Positions 8,877 through 21,247 of a stretch of DNA of 64,000 bases are shown here, piece by piece. The position numbers were made by a program, and so were the translations under genes. Positions within the stretch are counted from its first letter, which is position 1, and each line of letters begins with the position of its first letter. Below the pieces are notes generated by a model that searched no databases, had not been told where the DNA came from, and saw nothing but the letters and a program-made list of their open reading frames with translations. The DNA is from Pseudomonas sp. stari2 (lineage in GTDB: Bacteria; Pseudomonadota; Gammaproteobacteria; Pseudomonadales; Pseudomonadaceae), in the NCBI RefSeq assembly GCF_040760005.1, contig NZ_CP099760.1:5239501-5303500 (forward strand), written 5' to 3'.

Positions 8877-10232
8877 TCAAGACTGGGCCAGAAGCGCCGC
8901 CTCGCCCTCCTCCGGCACTTTCACGAACACCTTGTATTTGGCCCCCTCCATGGCTTCGAAACTGATCAGTTTGTCCACCAGCAGTGCACTCAGCACCTTG
9001 CCGGCATTGAGCAGCAACATGCCGTTGTCGGCATTGAGGTTGCGCGCCAGGATCATCCCCGCCGCCAGCTCCCGGGTGCCCAGCACCTTGACGCTCGGAT
9101 CGGTCAGGGTGATGTCGCTGACCATCGCGCAGACCTTGATGAAATCCTCGATCAGCTCGGGATCATAGAGTCTGCCCGCGTACTGACGCAGGTACAGCAA
9201 CGCTTCATCGCTATTCATTTGCCGCTCGAGAATCAGCCCGCGCTGCAACTCGACAAAATCCACCGCCAGCTTCAGCAGCCGCGAGCCCAGGGGAATGGCC
9301 TCGCCCTTGAGCCGGTCGGGGAAACCGCTGCCGTCCCAGTGTTCCTGATGGTGCAGGATCAGCCGCGCGGCATCCTTCATCGGGTCCAGGGTCATCAACA
9401 GCGATTCGCTCTGTTTCGGATAACCCCGATAGCGATCGCGGTCGGTGCTGTGCAACAGGTCCGAAGGGGTGGTCATCATGCTGTCGGTCCAGCTCAGCTT
9501 GCCGATGTTGTACAGCGCGGCGGCCATGGTCAGGTCGCGGCTGGCGGCTTCGTCCAGCCGGTGCACCTTGCAGTAGCCGCGCACCAGCTCAATGATCTGC
9601 CGGTTGGTCTGCTTGGCCGGCGGCAGGCGCAGGTTGGCGAGCAACGAAAACACTTCGGTGCCGGTCACATAGCTGTGCTTGAGCTCCTCGTAAGCCAGGT
9701 CGAGCATGTCGGCGGTCTGCTGCAGCTCGGCTGTACGGGCGCTGACGTGTTTTTCCAGAGTACTGTTGAGCAACTTCAACTGATCGTTCTGCACCCGGGT
9801 CAGTTGCTCCAGACGCTCGCGCTCACGGGCCAGATGCTGATGTTCCAGCGCCTGGCGCAGGATCAGGAGCATTTCTTCGTCATTCCAGGGTTTGCTGATA
9901 TAGCGGTCGATCTGCCCTTCGTTGATGGCCTTGATGATCGCCGAAGGGTCGGCATAGCCCGTCAACATGATCCGTGTGGTCGCCGGATACAGCTGACGAA
10001 CGCTGGCGAGCAGCGTGGCACCGTCCATGCTGGGCATCCGCGCGTCACTCATCACCAGATCGACCGGACGTTGCGCCATCACTTCCAGTGCCTGGGCACC
10101 GCTGGTGGCGAGCAGCACATCGTAGGGCTGGCCACGCAGCAGACGGCGCAGGCTGTTGAGGATCGACTCTTCGTCATCGACCAGCAAAACAGCAGGCCGG
10201 TGGGCCGAAGTCGGGGCGGATTGCTCTTCCAT
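8877..10232 (-). CDS. Response regulator with degenerate HD-GYP (YN-GYP) domain
   Basis: A 451-residue regulator: receiver domain (about 13-130) with acidic pair D19-D20, phospho-acceptor D63 (SDARMP), T91 and K114; a coiled coil (about 131-185); then an HD-GYP-like domain. The metal-binding HD dyad is replaced by Y241-N242 (ALYNIGK instead of LHDIGK), whereas the second motif HHQEHWDGSGFP (294-305) is nearly intact. HD-GYP domains hydrolyse cyclic di-GMP; loss of HD should abolish this. P. aeruginosa PA2572 is a known YN-GYP regulator of this architecture, and this looks like its relative. GAGG lies 7 nt before the ATG. The gene diverges from the c-di-GMP/histidine-kinase operon. Confidence 0.93.
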   Translation of the reverse strand: MEEQSAPTSAHRPAVLLVDDEESILNSLRRLLRGQPYDVLLATSGAQALEVMAQRPVDLVMSDARMPSMDGATLLASVRQLYPATTRIMLTGYADPSAIIKAINEGQIDRYISKPWNDEEMLLILRQALEHQHLARERERLEQLTRVQNDQLKLLNSTLEKHVSARTAELQQTADMLDLAYEELKHSYVTGTEVFSLLANLRLPPAKQTNRQIIELVRGYCKVHRLDEAASRDLTMAAALYNIGKLSWTDSMMTTPSDLLHSTDRDRYRGYPKQSESLLMTLDPMKDAARLILHHQEHWDGSGFPDRLKGEAIPLGSRLLKLAVDFVELQRGLILERQMNSDEALLYLRQYAGRLYDPELIEDFIKVCAMVSDITLTDPSVKVLGTRELAAGMILARNLNADNGMLLLNAGKVLSALLVDKLISFEAMEGAKYKVFVKVPEEGEAALLAQS

Positions 10233-10486
10233 GGCGAGGCCTCGCGCAAAACGGTGGATAGGGATGACGCATCGACAGACCTCCCCGCTTGCCCGCGTCT
10301 TGCATGAAAGGCTAGATGATTTTTCGTGGAGCCTGTGTAAATCCTCGGTAACACCGTGACGGGCGAAGTATCGGCGAGAGAACTATGCTCAAGTCACCGG
10401 GCACCATCGGCCTGCAAACAGACTTGAAGCGAGGGAAAAAGGATGCTCCCGATGACGAAAGTGCGTGAACCTGCAGGTATGGCGTC
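10233..10486. promoter_or_regulatory. Divergent intergenic region upstream of the signalling operon
   Basis: 254 bp with no convincing gene separate the YN-GYP regulator from the five-gene operon, so promoters for both directions should lie here. I could not identify a clear -10/-35 pair or a strong operator palindrome. A short AGG at 10475-10477 is the only Shine-Dalgarno candidate for the operon's first gene. Confidence 0.4.
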
Positions 10487-12756
<2,270 letters not shown>

Positions 12757-12760
<4 letters not shown>

Positions 12761-14631
12761 AAACGCCTTTTCCCCAGACCAACCGACGCATTCTGATCGT
12801 CGACGATACGCCGGCGATCCATGCCGATTTCCGCAAGATCCTTGCACCCGAGAGCGGTGGCGAAGCGGATTTGAGTGGTCTTGAACAAACGCTGTTCGGT
12901 ACCCGCCAGTCGCCGCATCTGACCTTCCAGCTCGACTCTGCCTACCAAGGTCAGGAAGCTTTGAAACTGGTGCAGCAGGCGCTGGACGAAGGCCGTCCCT
13001 ATGCCCTCGCCTTCACCGACATGCGGATGCCGCCCGGCTGGGACGGTCTGGAAACCATTGAAAAACTGTGGGAGGTCGATCCCAACCTGCAAATCGCGCT
13101 GTGCACCGCCTACTCCGAGTACAGCTGGGAAGCCATGGCCGAACGGCTGGAGTTCGGCGATCAGTTGCTGATCTTGAAAAAACCGTTCGACACCCTGGAA
13201 ATCCGGCAGATGGCCAATGCCCTGACCTGGAAATGGCAGTTGGCCCAGGACGCGGCGCTGAAGATGCTCAGCCTCGAGCAAACCATCGAGGCGCGCGTGC
13301 ACGAGTTGCTCAAGGTCTCGCACCTGTTGCAGTACGACAGCCTCACGGGCCTGCCCAACAGCACCTTGCTCGGTGACCGCCTGACTCAGTCACTGGCCGC
13401 GTGCCGGCGCCATGACAAACAACTGGTGGTGATGTTTCTCGGCCTGGATCGCTTCAAGCGCATCAACAACGCCCTGGGCCATCCGGCGGGCGACGAGATG
13501 CTCAAACGGGTCGGCCAGCAACTGTTGGCTTGTGTACGCGAATCGGACTCGGTCTTTCGCTATGGCTCCGACGAGTTCGTGGTGATGCTCAGCGACATCA
13601 ACCACCCGCAGCAGACGCGCAGCATCGCTGAAAAACTGCTGGCGGCCATCCGTGAGCCACAGACGATTGTCGGTCACGACGTCAGTGTCACCGCCAGCGT
13701 GGGCATCAGTATTTATCCGGGCGACGGACTGGAAGCCATCGACCTGATCAAAAAGGCCGAAACGGCCATGCGCAATGCCAAGGACATCGGTCCGAACGAA
13801 ATCGGTTTCTTCATCGAGGCCATGAACCAGCGCGCCCGAGAACAGCAAGGCATCGAGTCGGGCATTCGCCAGGCCCTGCAACGGCACGAATTCGTTCTGC
13901 ATTACCAGCCGAAAATCGATCTGGACAGCGGCCGGGTGGTGGGCGCCGAGGCACTCGTTCGCTGGCAGAAACCGGGGCATGGCTGGGTGTATCCATCGGA
14001 GTTCATCCCCGTGGCCGAAGACAGCGGCCTGATCGTGCCTCTGAGCAAATGGGTGCTGGGCGAAGCCTGCCGTCAGACGCGAGACTGGCAAAAAGCCGGG
14101 TTGCCGCCGATCCGCATGTCGGTCAACACCTCGGCCATCGACTTTCGTCAGCGCCTGTTTGTCGAGGGCATCGAACAGGTGCTGGAGGAGACCGGGCTGG
14201 ATCCCGTCCTGCTGGAACTGGAGATCACCGAGGGCGTGCTGATGCAGAACGTCGACGCGACCATGAGCGCGTTGAACCGTCTCAAGGCGCTGGGCGTCAG
14301 GCTGGCCATCGATGACTTCGGCACCGGCTATTCCAGCCTGAGTTACCTGCGCCGCTTCCCCATCGATGTGCTGAAAATCGATCAGTCGTTCATTCGCGGC
14401 CTGAGCCATGACAGCAGCGACGCCGCCTTGGTCGGCGCGATCATCAGCCTGGGCAAGAGCCTGAACCTGAACGTCATCGCCGAAGGGGTGGAAACCGCGC
14501 AACAGTTGGCTTTTCTCAGATCCCACCACTGCGAGGAAGGCCAGGGCTACTACTTCAGCAAGGCCCTGCCGGCGGACGCCTTCGCCCGCCTGTTGGTTGC
14601 CGGGTTGCCGGGGCCCTGGAGCGTTCCATGA
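12757..14631 (+). CDS. REC-GGDEF-EAL protein; GSDEF variant, EAL intact
   Basis: A 624-residue paralogue of the preceding protein without the PAS domain. The same extended receiver has D16-D17, phospho-acceptor D88, CTAYSEYSW and KKPF. The GGDEF signature reads GSDEF (270-274). The EAL domain is complete: EALVRW (398-403), [29 protein letters not shown] and AEGVET. Predicted role is phosphodiesterase degrading cyclic di-GMP, with the GSDEF part possibly inactive or GTP-sensing; some non-canonical GGDEF variants are active, so this needs assay. Its ATG overlaps the stop of the preceding gene (ATGA) and its own stop overlaps the peroxidase start. Confidence 0.93.
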
Positions 14632-15596
14632 ACACGCCGCCGACGTGTCAGTCCCGCAGCGTTGTGTTCCTGCTGCTTTTCGCTCCCTGCGCCAATACCG
14701 TTGCCGCACCGCTGGATGAGCCGCTGAAACCCTTGCCCGAGATTCCGAAACAGGACCCGAAGCGCGTCGAACTCGGTCGCCGGCTTTTCCTCGATCCACG
14801 GCTATCGGTCAACAACACCCTGTCCTGCGACAGTTGCCATCAACTGGACAAGAACGGGGCCGACAGTCGGGCCCTGTCCATCGGCTTCGATGGACAACCG
14901 GTAGCGGTCAACACGCCGACCGTGCTCAACGCCAGCCTCAATTTCCGCCAGTTCTGGGACGGTCGCGTCGAAACGCTGGAAGAGCAGACCAATGTCGTCA
15001 TCACCAGCCCCCACGAAATGGGCAGCGACTGGAATACCGTTGTGCAACGGATCGCCGACGACCCCGACTATCGCCGGTCTTTCAGCGCCGCCTACCCGGA
15101 TGCCGTGACGAAAGCCAATATCCAGAATGCCCTGGCAGCCTACGAACGCACACTCCTGACACCCGGTTCCCGCTTCGATCAGTACCTGCTGGGCAACACG
15201 GACATCCTGACTCTGGATGAAAAGTACGGCTATCAGCGCTTCAAGGAGTATGGCTGCATAGCCTGCCATCAGGGGGTGAACATCGGCGGCAACATGTTCC
15301 AGAAGTTCGGGGTGTTCGGAGACTACATCGCCGATCGCGGCAATCCGACGCAAGCCGACCAGGGGCGGTTCAACGTTACCGGAGACGAAGACGATCGCGT
15401 CGTGTTCAAGGTGCCGAGCCTGCGCAACGTCGCGCTGACCGCGCCGTACTTCCATGACGGCTCGGCGCCCACCCTAGAACGGGCCGTGGACGTGATGTTC
15501 CAGTATCAGTTGGGCCGCATGCCGAGCGAGGAAGACAAGGGGCTGATCATCGAGTTTCTCAAGACCCTGACCGGACACCGGGAGGGTCAGCGATGA
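14628..15596 (+). CDS. Di-heme cytochrome c peroxidase (CcpA/MauG family)
   Basis: A 322-residue exported protein with an N-terminal signal peptide (hydrophobic [16 protein letters not shown], cleavage probably after VAA). It has two heme c attachment sites, C67-D-S-C70-H71 and C210-I-A-C213-H214. The conserved [19 protein letters not shown] and the late [18 protein letters not shown] are typical of the bacterial di-heme peroxidase family, which reduces H2O2 in the periplasm using small electron donors. What is odd is the location: it overlaps a c-di-GMP gene (ATGA) upstream and a histidine kinase gene (ATGA) downstream. This suggests a sensory or redox-reporting role rather than simple detoxification (inference). 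Confidence 0.93.
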   Translation: MNTPPTCQSRSVVFLLLFAPCANTVAAPLDEPLKPLPEIPKQDPKRVELGRRLFLDPRLSVNNTLSCDSCHQLDKNGADSRALSIGFDGQPVAVNTPTVLNASLNFRQFWDGRVETLEEQTNVVITSPHEMGSDWNTVVQRIADDPDYRRSFSAAYPDAVTKANIQNALAAYERTLLTPGSRFDQYLLGNTDILTLDEKYGYQRFKEYGCIACHQGVNIGGNMFQKFGVFGDYIADRGNPTQADQGRFNVTGDEDDRVVFKVPSLRNVALTAPYFHDGSAPTLERAVDVMFQYQLGRMPSEEDKGLIIEFLKTLTGHREGQR

Positions 15597-17410
15597 TGAC
15601 AACCGTCTCGGGGCGGCGCAGCCTGCTGTTGCTCAGCCTCCTGGCCGTATTGCTGGCCTCGGTCCTGGTGTTTCTCTACCTCAAGTCCAGTTCCCAGCAG
15701 ACCACCACCTACACCGAATCCCGGGACCTGATCCGTCAGATCAAGCAACAGGATTCGCAGTGGGAAAGTGAAGTCCTCAAAGCCCGAGTGGCGATCACCC
15801 ACAATTACGACCCGCTGGTCTCACCGATGAACGAGATGAATCGTCTGTGGGCACGCTTCGACACCATGGAGTCCGGGCATGGACGCAACGACTCCAGGCA
15901 ATGGGACCATGCCCACGAACGCTACCTGGAGGCCATGCAGGAAAAAACCCGTCTGGTCGAACAGTTCAAGTCGCACAACGCGTTGTTGCGCAACTCCCTG
16001 GCGTTTCTGCCGAGCGCCGAGGATGACATTCAGGCGCAACTGACCAATCTGTCCGACCTCGACAAGATTCAATTGCAGAACATCGTCACCGACACCTATG
16101 ACCTGCTGCTCAGCGCACTGGAATTCGCCCAGGTCGCCTCCGACGACAAAGCCTCCGACATCGAGGTGGGTCTGAACAAACTGGCGGTGAACGCACAACG
16201 TCTGCCGGCGAATTTTCAGACCCCGATCCGGATCCTGAGCAATCACATCGCCCTGATCCTGCGCGAGCAACCGATCGTCAATCACCTGCTCGATCAGATC
16301 GAGTCGATCCCCGTGGCCGAGCGCCTGGACACCATCACCAACATGCTCGATCTGGATCAGCAACAGGCCGAACGAACCGACCAGAAATACCATTTCTACC
16401 TGCTGCTGTTTTCTGTCCTGCTGATGTTGTCGCTGCTGTGGTTGGCCATCCGCCTGATCCGCAGCTTCGCCGAGATCAACCGGGTCAATGCGGCCCTGCA
16501 TACGGCCAACGATGTACTCGAGCAGCGGGTCGACGAGCGGACCCGCGAACTGAAGAACGTGCAGAGCGAACTGCTCGACGCCGCGCGGCAGGCCGGCATG
16601 GCGGAAATCGCCACCAATGTGTTGCACAACGTTGGCAACGTGCTCAACAGCGTAAACATTTCTTCCGACCTGATCTCGCGAAAACTGCGCAGCAGCAAGG
16701 CCTTGGGTTTGGGCAAGGCCATGCAACTGATCAACGAACACCCGGACGACCTCGGGCCTTTCCTGACCGAGGACGCCAAGGGCAAGCTGCTGCCCGGCTA
16801 CCTCAATCAACTGGTAGGCGCCATCGCCCAGGAACAGCAGGAAATGGCCGACGAACTGGCCCAGATGAACAAGAGCGTCGATCACATCAAGGACATCGTC
16901 GCCACCCAGCAATCCTATGCCGGGGCCAACAGCATGACCGAGCCGTTATACATCAACGAACTGCTCGAAGACGCCCTGCGCATGAACGCCGGCGCACTCA
17001 CCCGGCACCATGTCACGGTGGTCAAGGAATACGGCGACGTGCCTCAGGTGATGGGCGATAAACACCGCTTGCTGCTGATCCTGATCAACCTCATCAGCAA
17101 CGCCAAGTACGCGATGGCCGACCTCAGCAACCGCCCACGAACCATGACCCTGAGCGTGAAGATCGTCGACGAGAGCTTTCTGGAAATCAGTGTCAGGGAC
17201 GATGGCGAAGGCATCGCCCCGGAAAACATGACGCGGATCTTTGCCCACGGTTTCACGACCCGCAAGGAGGGCCATGGCTTCGGCCTGCACAGCTGCGCCC
17301 TGGCGGCCATCGAGATGCACGGCCATCTCACCGCCCACAGTGACGGGCCGGGACTGGGCGCCATGTTCACCCTGCAGATTCCGCTGATCACCGTAACGGA
17401 GAACGTATGA
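15593..17410 (+). CDS. Membrane sensor histidine kinase with periplasmic helical domain
   Basis: A 605-residue kinase: TM1 at about 10-28, a large, mostly helical periplasmic domain (about 30-262, resembling double all-helical ligand-binding sensors), TM2 at about 264-285, a coiled coil, then a kinase core. The phospho-acceptor is probably H345 in EIATNVLHNVGNVLNS, a non-canonical H-box without the usual HEIxxP. The ATPase motifs are good: NLISNAKYAM, RDDGEGI and GHGFGLHSCALAA. The start ATG overlaps the peroxidase stop, so the periplasmic domain may read the state of that heme protein (inference). Its stop overlaps the next gene, the likely phosphorelay partner. Confidence 0.92.
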   Translation: MMTTVSGRRSLLLLSLLAVLLASVLVFLYLKSSSQQTTTYTESRDLIRQIKQQDSQWESEVLKARVAITHNYDPLVSPMNEMNRLWARFDTMESGHGRNDSRQWDHAHERYLEAMQEKTRLVEQFKSHNALLRNSLAFLPSAEDDIQAQLTNLSDLDKIQLQNIVTDTYDLLLSALEFAQVASDDKASDIEVGLNKLAVNAQRLPANFQTPIRILSNHIALILREQPIVNHLLDQIESIPVAERLDTITNMLDLDQQQAERTDQKYHFYLLLFSVLLMLSLLWLAIRLIRSFAEINRVNAALHTANDVLEQRVDERTRELKNVQSELLDAARQAGMAEIATNVLHNVGNVLNSVNISSDLISRKLRSSKALGLGKAMQLINEHPDDLGPFLTEDAKGKLLPGYLNQLVGAIAQEQQEMADELAQMNKSVDHIKDIVATQQSYAGANSMTEPLYINELLEDALRMNAGALTRHHVTVVKEYGDVPQVMGDKHRLLLILINLISNAKYAMADLSNRPRTMTLSVKIVDESFLEISVRDDGEGIAPENMTRIFAHGFTTRKEGHGFGLHSCALAAIEMHGHLTAHSDGPGLGAMFTLQIPLITVTENV

Positions 17411-18810
17411 GCGAACTGTCGAACCGCCGCATTCTGCTGATCGACGACATGCCGTCGATCCACGAAGACTTTCGCAAGATCCTTGCTCCGACCCAGGCGC
17501 AGTCAGCGGAACTGGACGAGATGGAAGCGGCCCTGTTCGGCGCACCTGCCAAGCCCCGGCGAGCAACGTTCGAACTGGACTCGGCCTATGGCGGTGAAGA
17601 AGGTCTGGCCAAGCTCAACCTGGCGTTGCAGGAGCAGTGCCCGTACGCCCTGGCCTTTGTCGATATGCGCATGCCTGACGGTTGGGACGGGGCGAAAACC
17701 ATCGAGCATCTCTGGCAACAGGATCCGCAATTGCAGGTGGTCGTGTGTACGGCTTATTCCGACTATTCCTGGGACGAACTGCTGGATCGCCTGCACGCCC
17801 ACGACCGGTTGCTGATCCTGAAAAAACCCTTCGACAACATCGAAGTCCAGCAGATGGCCAACACCCTGCTGACCAAATGGCAGATGACCGAGCGCGCGTC
17901 GTTGCAAATGCATCACCTCGAACATTTGGTTGACCAGCGCACCGCCCAGTTCAAGCAGGCCAGCGAAGCCTTGCAGCGAGAGATCGACGAACGCAAGCAA
18001 CTGGAAGGCCAGTTGGTGCAGTCGGAAAAACTCGCCTCGCTGGGACAACTGGCGGCCGGTGTAGCCCATGAAATCAACAACCCGATCGGGTTCATTTCCT
18101 CCAACCTCGGCACCCTCGACGGTTACTTCCAGCAACTGCTGGCCATGCTCGGCGCCTATCACTCAGCCGGGCAGACCCTGGCTGCCGAGCCTGCCGCCCA
18201 GTTGCAACAAATGCGCGAGCACCTGGAAGTGGATTTTCTGCTGGAAGACATTCCGGTGCTGATCCGCGAGTCCAAGGAAGGCATCGGGCGGGTCGGGCAG
18301 ATCGTCAAGGATCTCAAGGATTTCTCCCGAGTCGATACCCAGTTGCAATGGCAGTGGGCGAACCTGCAACAGGGCATCGATTCGACCCTGAACATCGTCG
18401 CCAGCGAACTCAAGTACAAGGCCGATGTGATCAAGGAGTATCAAGACCTTCCGGAGATCGAATGCCTGCCCTCGCAGATCAATCAGGTCATCATGAATCT
18501 GGTGATCAACGCGGCGCAGGCCATGGGTGCCGAGCGCGGCACCATCACCCTGCGCACTGCGGTGCAGGGGGAGTCGGCGATCATCGAAGTGGCCGACACC
18601 GGCTCGGGCATTGCCCCTGACACCCTGCAGAAAATCTTCGATCCGTTTTTCACCACCAAACCCGTGGGCCAGGGGACAGGGCTGGGCCTGTCCCTGTCCT
18701 ATGGCATCGTGAAGAAACACGGCGGGGACATCTCGGTCCGCAGCACATTGGGCACCGGCACCACGTTTCGCGTGCAATTGCCCTTGCGTCAGACCCGGCC
18801 TGCGGCCTGA
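17407..18810 (+). CDS. Receiver-histidine kinase hybrid (REC-HisKA-HATPase)
   Basis: A 467-residue cytoplasmic protein. The N-terminal receiver is of the same extended type as in the two cyclic di-GMP proteins upstream (D13-D14, phospho-acceptor D86, [13 protein letters not shown]). A coiled coil (about 160-205) leads to a canonical kinase: H-box GVAHEINNP with H221, N-box [39 protein letters not shown] receiver at the N-terminus means the kinase is itself controlled by phosphorylation, fitting a relay from the membrane kinase just upstream. Last gene of the operon; it converges on the APC permease with only 2 bp between the stops and no visible terminator. Confidence 0.93.
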   Translation: MSELSNRRILLIDDMPSIHEDFRKILAPTQAQSAELDEMEAALFGAPAKPRRATFELDSAYGGEEGLAKLNLALQEQCPYALAFVDMRMPDGWDGAKTIEHLWQQDPQLQVVVCTAYSDYSWDELLDRLHAHDRLLILKKPFDNIEVQQMANTLLTKWQMTERASLQMHHLEHLVDQRTAQFKQASEALQREIDERKQLEGQLVQSEKLASLGQLAAGVAHEINNPIGFISSNLGTLDGYFQQLLAMLGAYHSAGQTLAAEPAAQLQQMREHLEVDFLLEDIPVLIRESKEGIGRVGQIVKDLKDFSRVDTQLQWQWANLQQGIDSTLNIVASELKYKADVIKEYQDLPEIECLPSQINQVIMNLVINAAQAMGAERGTITLRTAVQGESAIIEVADTGSGIAPDTLQKIFDPFFTTKPVGQGTGLGLSLSYGIVKKHGGDISVRSTLGTGTTFRVQLPLRQTRPAA

Positions 18811-18812
18811 GT

Positions 18813-20138
18813 TCAGGTCGCTTCCTGGAAATCCATTTCCGGTGGCTGGCGACGGAAACCGCCGGTCAGCACCGCCAGATACACCACGCCAATCGCCAGC
18901 CAGCTGAGGCCCAGATACACCGCCAGGTGATCGAGGCTGACCATCAACCACAAGTCCGCGACCAGGCCGATGAACGGGAACACCAGAAACAGCACCAGCT
19001 CGCGCAGGCCTTTCTTCTCGCCACCGATCCAGTAATGGAAGATCACCGACAGGTTGACCAGGCTGAACGCCAGGAACGCGCCGAAGTTGATGAACGAAGT
19101 CGAGGTGGTCACGTCGAGCTTCAGCGCCAGCAAGGCCACCACCGCGCAGAGCAGGATGCTGTTGACCGGCGTGCCAAAGCGCTCGTGCAAGGTGCCGAAG
19201 AATGACTTGGGCAACACGCCGTCGCGGCCCATCGCAAACAGCAGCCGCGAACCGCTGGCCTGGGCGGACAGACCCGAAGCGAACTGACCGACGATCAGGC
19301 CGATCAGGAAGATCGAGACGAACAGGTCACCACCGATGTTGCGTGCAATCTCGTAGGCCGCCGAGTCGACGCTGTCGAACTGGAACGACGGATGAGCGAC
19401 CTGCACGAAGTACGACACGCCGACAAAAATCAGCCCGCCGATCAGGGTGATCAGCATGATCGCCCGAGGAATGGTGCGACGTGGATCGCGGGTTTCCTCG
19501 GTGAGAGTGCTGACCGCGTCGAAGCCGAGGAACGAGTAGCAGGCGATGGCCGCGCCGCTCATGATCAGCGGCATCTGCATGTCGCCGTTGAAGAACGGTT
19601 TGATCGACCACAGCGGCGTGCTGGCATCGCCGCCGACGTAATGCACGCACAGGGCGACGAACGCGACCAGCACCAGGAACTGCACCAGCATCAGCAAGGC
19701 GTTGATACCGTTGGCCAGTTTCAGGCCGATGATGTTGATCGCGCTGGTGATGCCGATGAACGCCAGCACCCAGATCCACTGCGGAATCGACGGGAAGGCC
19801 GAAGCAAGGTACGCAGCGCCGATCAACCAGATCGCCATCGGCAGAAACAGATAATCGAGCAGCACCGCCCAACCGGCGATGAAGCCGAGTTTCGGGCTGA
19901 TGGCCTTGCGCACATAGCTGTAGGCCGAGCCGGCCACCGGGAACGCAGCAGCCATGCGGCCATAACTCATGGCGGTGAAGAACATCGCCACCAGTGCCGC
20001 CAGATACGCGGCGGGCACCATGCCGGCGGTGGACTGGGCGAGAATGCCGAACGTGCCGAGGACAATGATCGGCGTCATGTAGGCGATGCCGAACAGCACC
20101 ACCGACCCTAGCGAGAGGGTGCGTTGCAAACGAGCCAT
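18813..20138 (-). CDS. APC-superfamily amino acid/polyamine permease
   Basis: A 441-residue inner-membrane transporter with about 12 hydrophobic segments. The first helix has the APC signature (GIAYMTPIIVLGTFGIL), and helix 6-8 features such as ACYSFLGFDAVSTLTEETRD are typical of the family. It resembles putrescine-importer-like (PuuP) members, but the substrate is not provable from sequence. GGAG precedes the ATG by about 10 nt. It follows the carbon-nitrogen hydrolase on the same strand after 162 bp containing a REP-like palindrome, so the two may be partly uncoupled. Likely works with the hydrolase: uptake, then amide or nitrile hydrolysis (inference). Confidence 0.9.
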   Translation of the reverse strand: MARLQRTLSLGSVVLFGIAYMTPIIVLGTFGILAQSTAGMVPAAYLAALVAMFFTAMSYGRMAAAFPVAGSAYSYVRKAISPKLGFIAGWAVLLDYLFLPMAIWLIGAAYLASAFPSIPQWIWVLAFIGITSAINIIGLKLANGINALLMLVQFLVLVAFVALCVHYVGGDASTPLWSIKPFFNGDMQMPLIMSGAAIACYSFLGFDAVSTLTEETRDPRRTIPRAIMLITLIGGLIFVGVSYFVQVAHPSFQFDSVDSAAYEIARNIGGDLFVSIFLIGLIVGQFASGLSAQASGSRLLFAMGRDGVLPKSFFGTLHERFGTPVNSILLCAVVALLALKLDVTTSTSFINFGAFLAFSLVNLSVIFHYWIGGEKKGLRELVLFLVFPFIGLVADLWLMVSLDHLAVYLGLSWLAIGVVYLAVLTGGFRRQPPEMDFQEAT

Positions 20139-20244
20139 GGGCGACTTACTCCGGATTTTATTGGATTTATGGCAGAGGCCGAGTTCGGCAAATGTTTCGG
20201 GTGTTGCGTTGTTGTTTTGGTCAAACAGGTGTGTTGTCTCTCAG

Positions 20245-20276
20245 GACGTCATCACGAGCCTGCTCGCGATGACGTC
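20245..20276. repeat. REP-like palindrome between hydrolase and permease
   Basis: A 32-nt near-perfect palindrome: GACGTCATC (20245-20253) pairs with GATGACGTC (20268-20276), and CGAGC with GCTCG inside. The core CGAGCCTGCTCG resembles the common Pseudomonas REP core. It could act as an mRNA 3'-end stabiliser for the hydrolase transcript. Confidence 0.65.
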
Positions 20277-20300
20277 GGCCCGACCGACACAGACGTCGGA

Positions 20301-21122
20301 TCAGCGCGAAGGGATCAGCAGCTCTCGTACTCCCGATGCGTGTTCAACCACCTTCCCCGGCAACCTCAACCGCTGATCATCCAGATACCGGTAATCCTTG
20401 CGCGCAAGCTCCAGCTGAGCGAAATCCAGCTCGACACTGAACCGTCCTTCCTCACGCCCGGCCTCGAACAGCACCGTGCCCAGCGGATCCACCAACGCAC
20501 TGCCTCCGGCAAACATCAACCCGTCATCCCCCGCCTCCACGCGATTGACCATCAACGCAAACGCCTGGTTTTCCTGGGCCCGGGCCATGATCGCGGTGCG
20601 GTGGGTGGGCCCGTAAGGGTCCATGTTGCCGTTGGTGACGATCAGCAATTCAGCGCCCAGTTGCGCCAAGGCACGGGCCGACTCCGGGAACTCGATGTCG
20701 TAGCAGATCAGCAGGCCGACCCGCACACCGTTCCACAGACACGTGGCATAACGGTCGCCGGCCTCGAACACACCGCGATCCGAGGCCCAGAGGTGGGTCT
20801 TGCGGTATTTCAGGGCGATGCCCTCGGGGGTGATCAGCAGCGTGGTGTTGTAGAAGCGGCCGTTGTCGTTTTCGGCCATGCCGATCACCACGGCGACGTT
20901 GCGTTCGCGGGCTGCGGCCTGCACCGCGCTGACGGTCGGCCCGTCCAGCGGCTCGGCGATCTGCGCCACGGTGTCGGCGGTCGGGAAGCCCATCAGGTGG
21001 GTTTCGGGGAACACGATCAGTTGCGTGTCGGCGGCGCAGGCTGCAATCGCTGCGAGGGCGCGTTCGAGGTTGTACGCCGTGTCTTTGTCACGGCCCGCCA
21101 GTTGGGCGAGTTCGACTTTCAT
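20301..21122 (-). CDS. Carbon-nitrogen hydrolase (nitrilase superfamily)
   Basis: A 273-residue cytoplasmic amidase-like enzyme. The Glu-Lys-Cys triad is visible: E in VFPETHLMGF, K in KYRKTHLW and C in LLICYDIEFPE. Such enzymes hydrolyse amides, nitriles or carbamoyl groups; the substrate here is unknown. The ATG follows AAGGA with 6-nt spacing. It is divergent from the LuxR-type regulator (125 bp between starts), which is the obvious candidate to control it. The nearby permease and the glutamate-synthase-like protein suggest a nitrogen-scavenging locus. Confidence 0.93.
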   Translation of the reverse strand: MKVELAQLAGRDKDTAYNLERALAAIAACAADTQLIVFPETHLMGFPTADTVAQIAEPLDGPTVSAVQAAARERNVAVVIGMAENDNGRFYNTTLLITPEGIALKYRKTHLWASDRGVFEAGDRYATCLWNGVRVGLLICYDIEFPESARALAQLGAELLIVTNGNMDPYGPTHRTAIMARAQENQAFALMVNRVEAGDDGLMFAGGSALVDPLGTVLFEAGREEGRFSVELDFAQLELARKDYRYLDDQRLRLPGKVVEHASGVRELLIPSR

Positions 21123-21247
21123 GGGGAGTCCTTGTTATGAGCGCCGGGCGCCGAAAGATTGCCCGGCGGCTGTCTGTGGGCCAGTATGCTTGGCATTCGA
21201 CTGGCCAGGGAATTACGCGGCCGGGGTAACCCGATAGGGGTAGAGGC

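Noticed and set aside
8649..10307. 552-codon plus-strand frame opposite the YN-GYP gene
   Set aside because: It overlaps two well-supported minus-strand genes (Nudix hydrolase and response regulator) and shows shadow composition with no recognisable domain.
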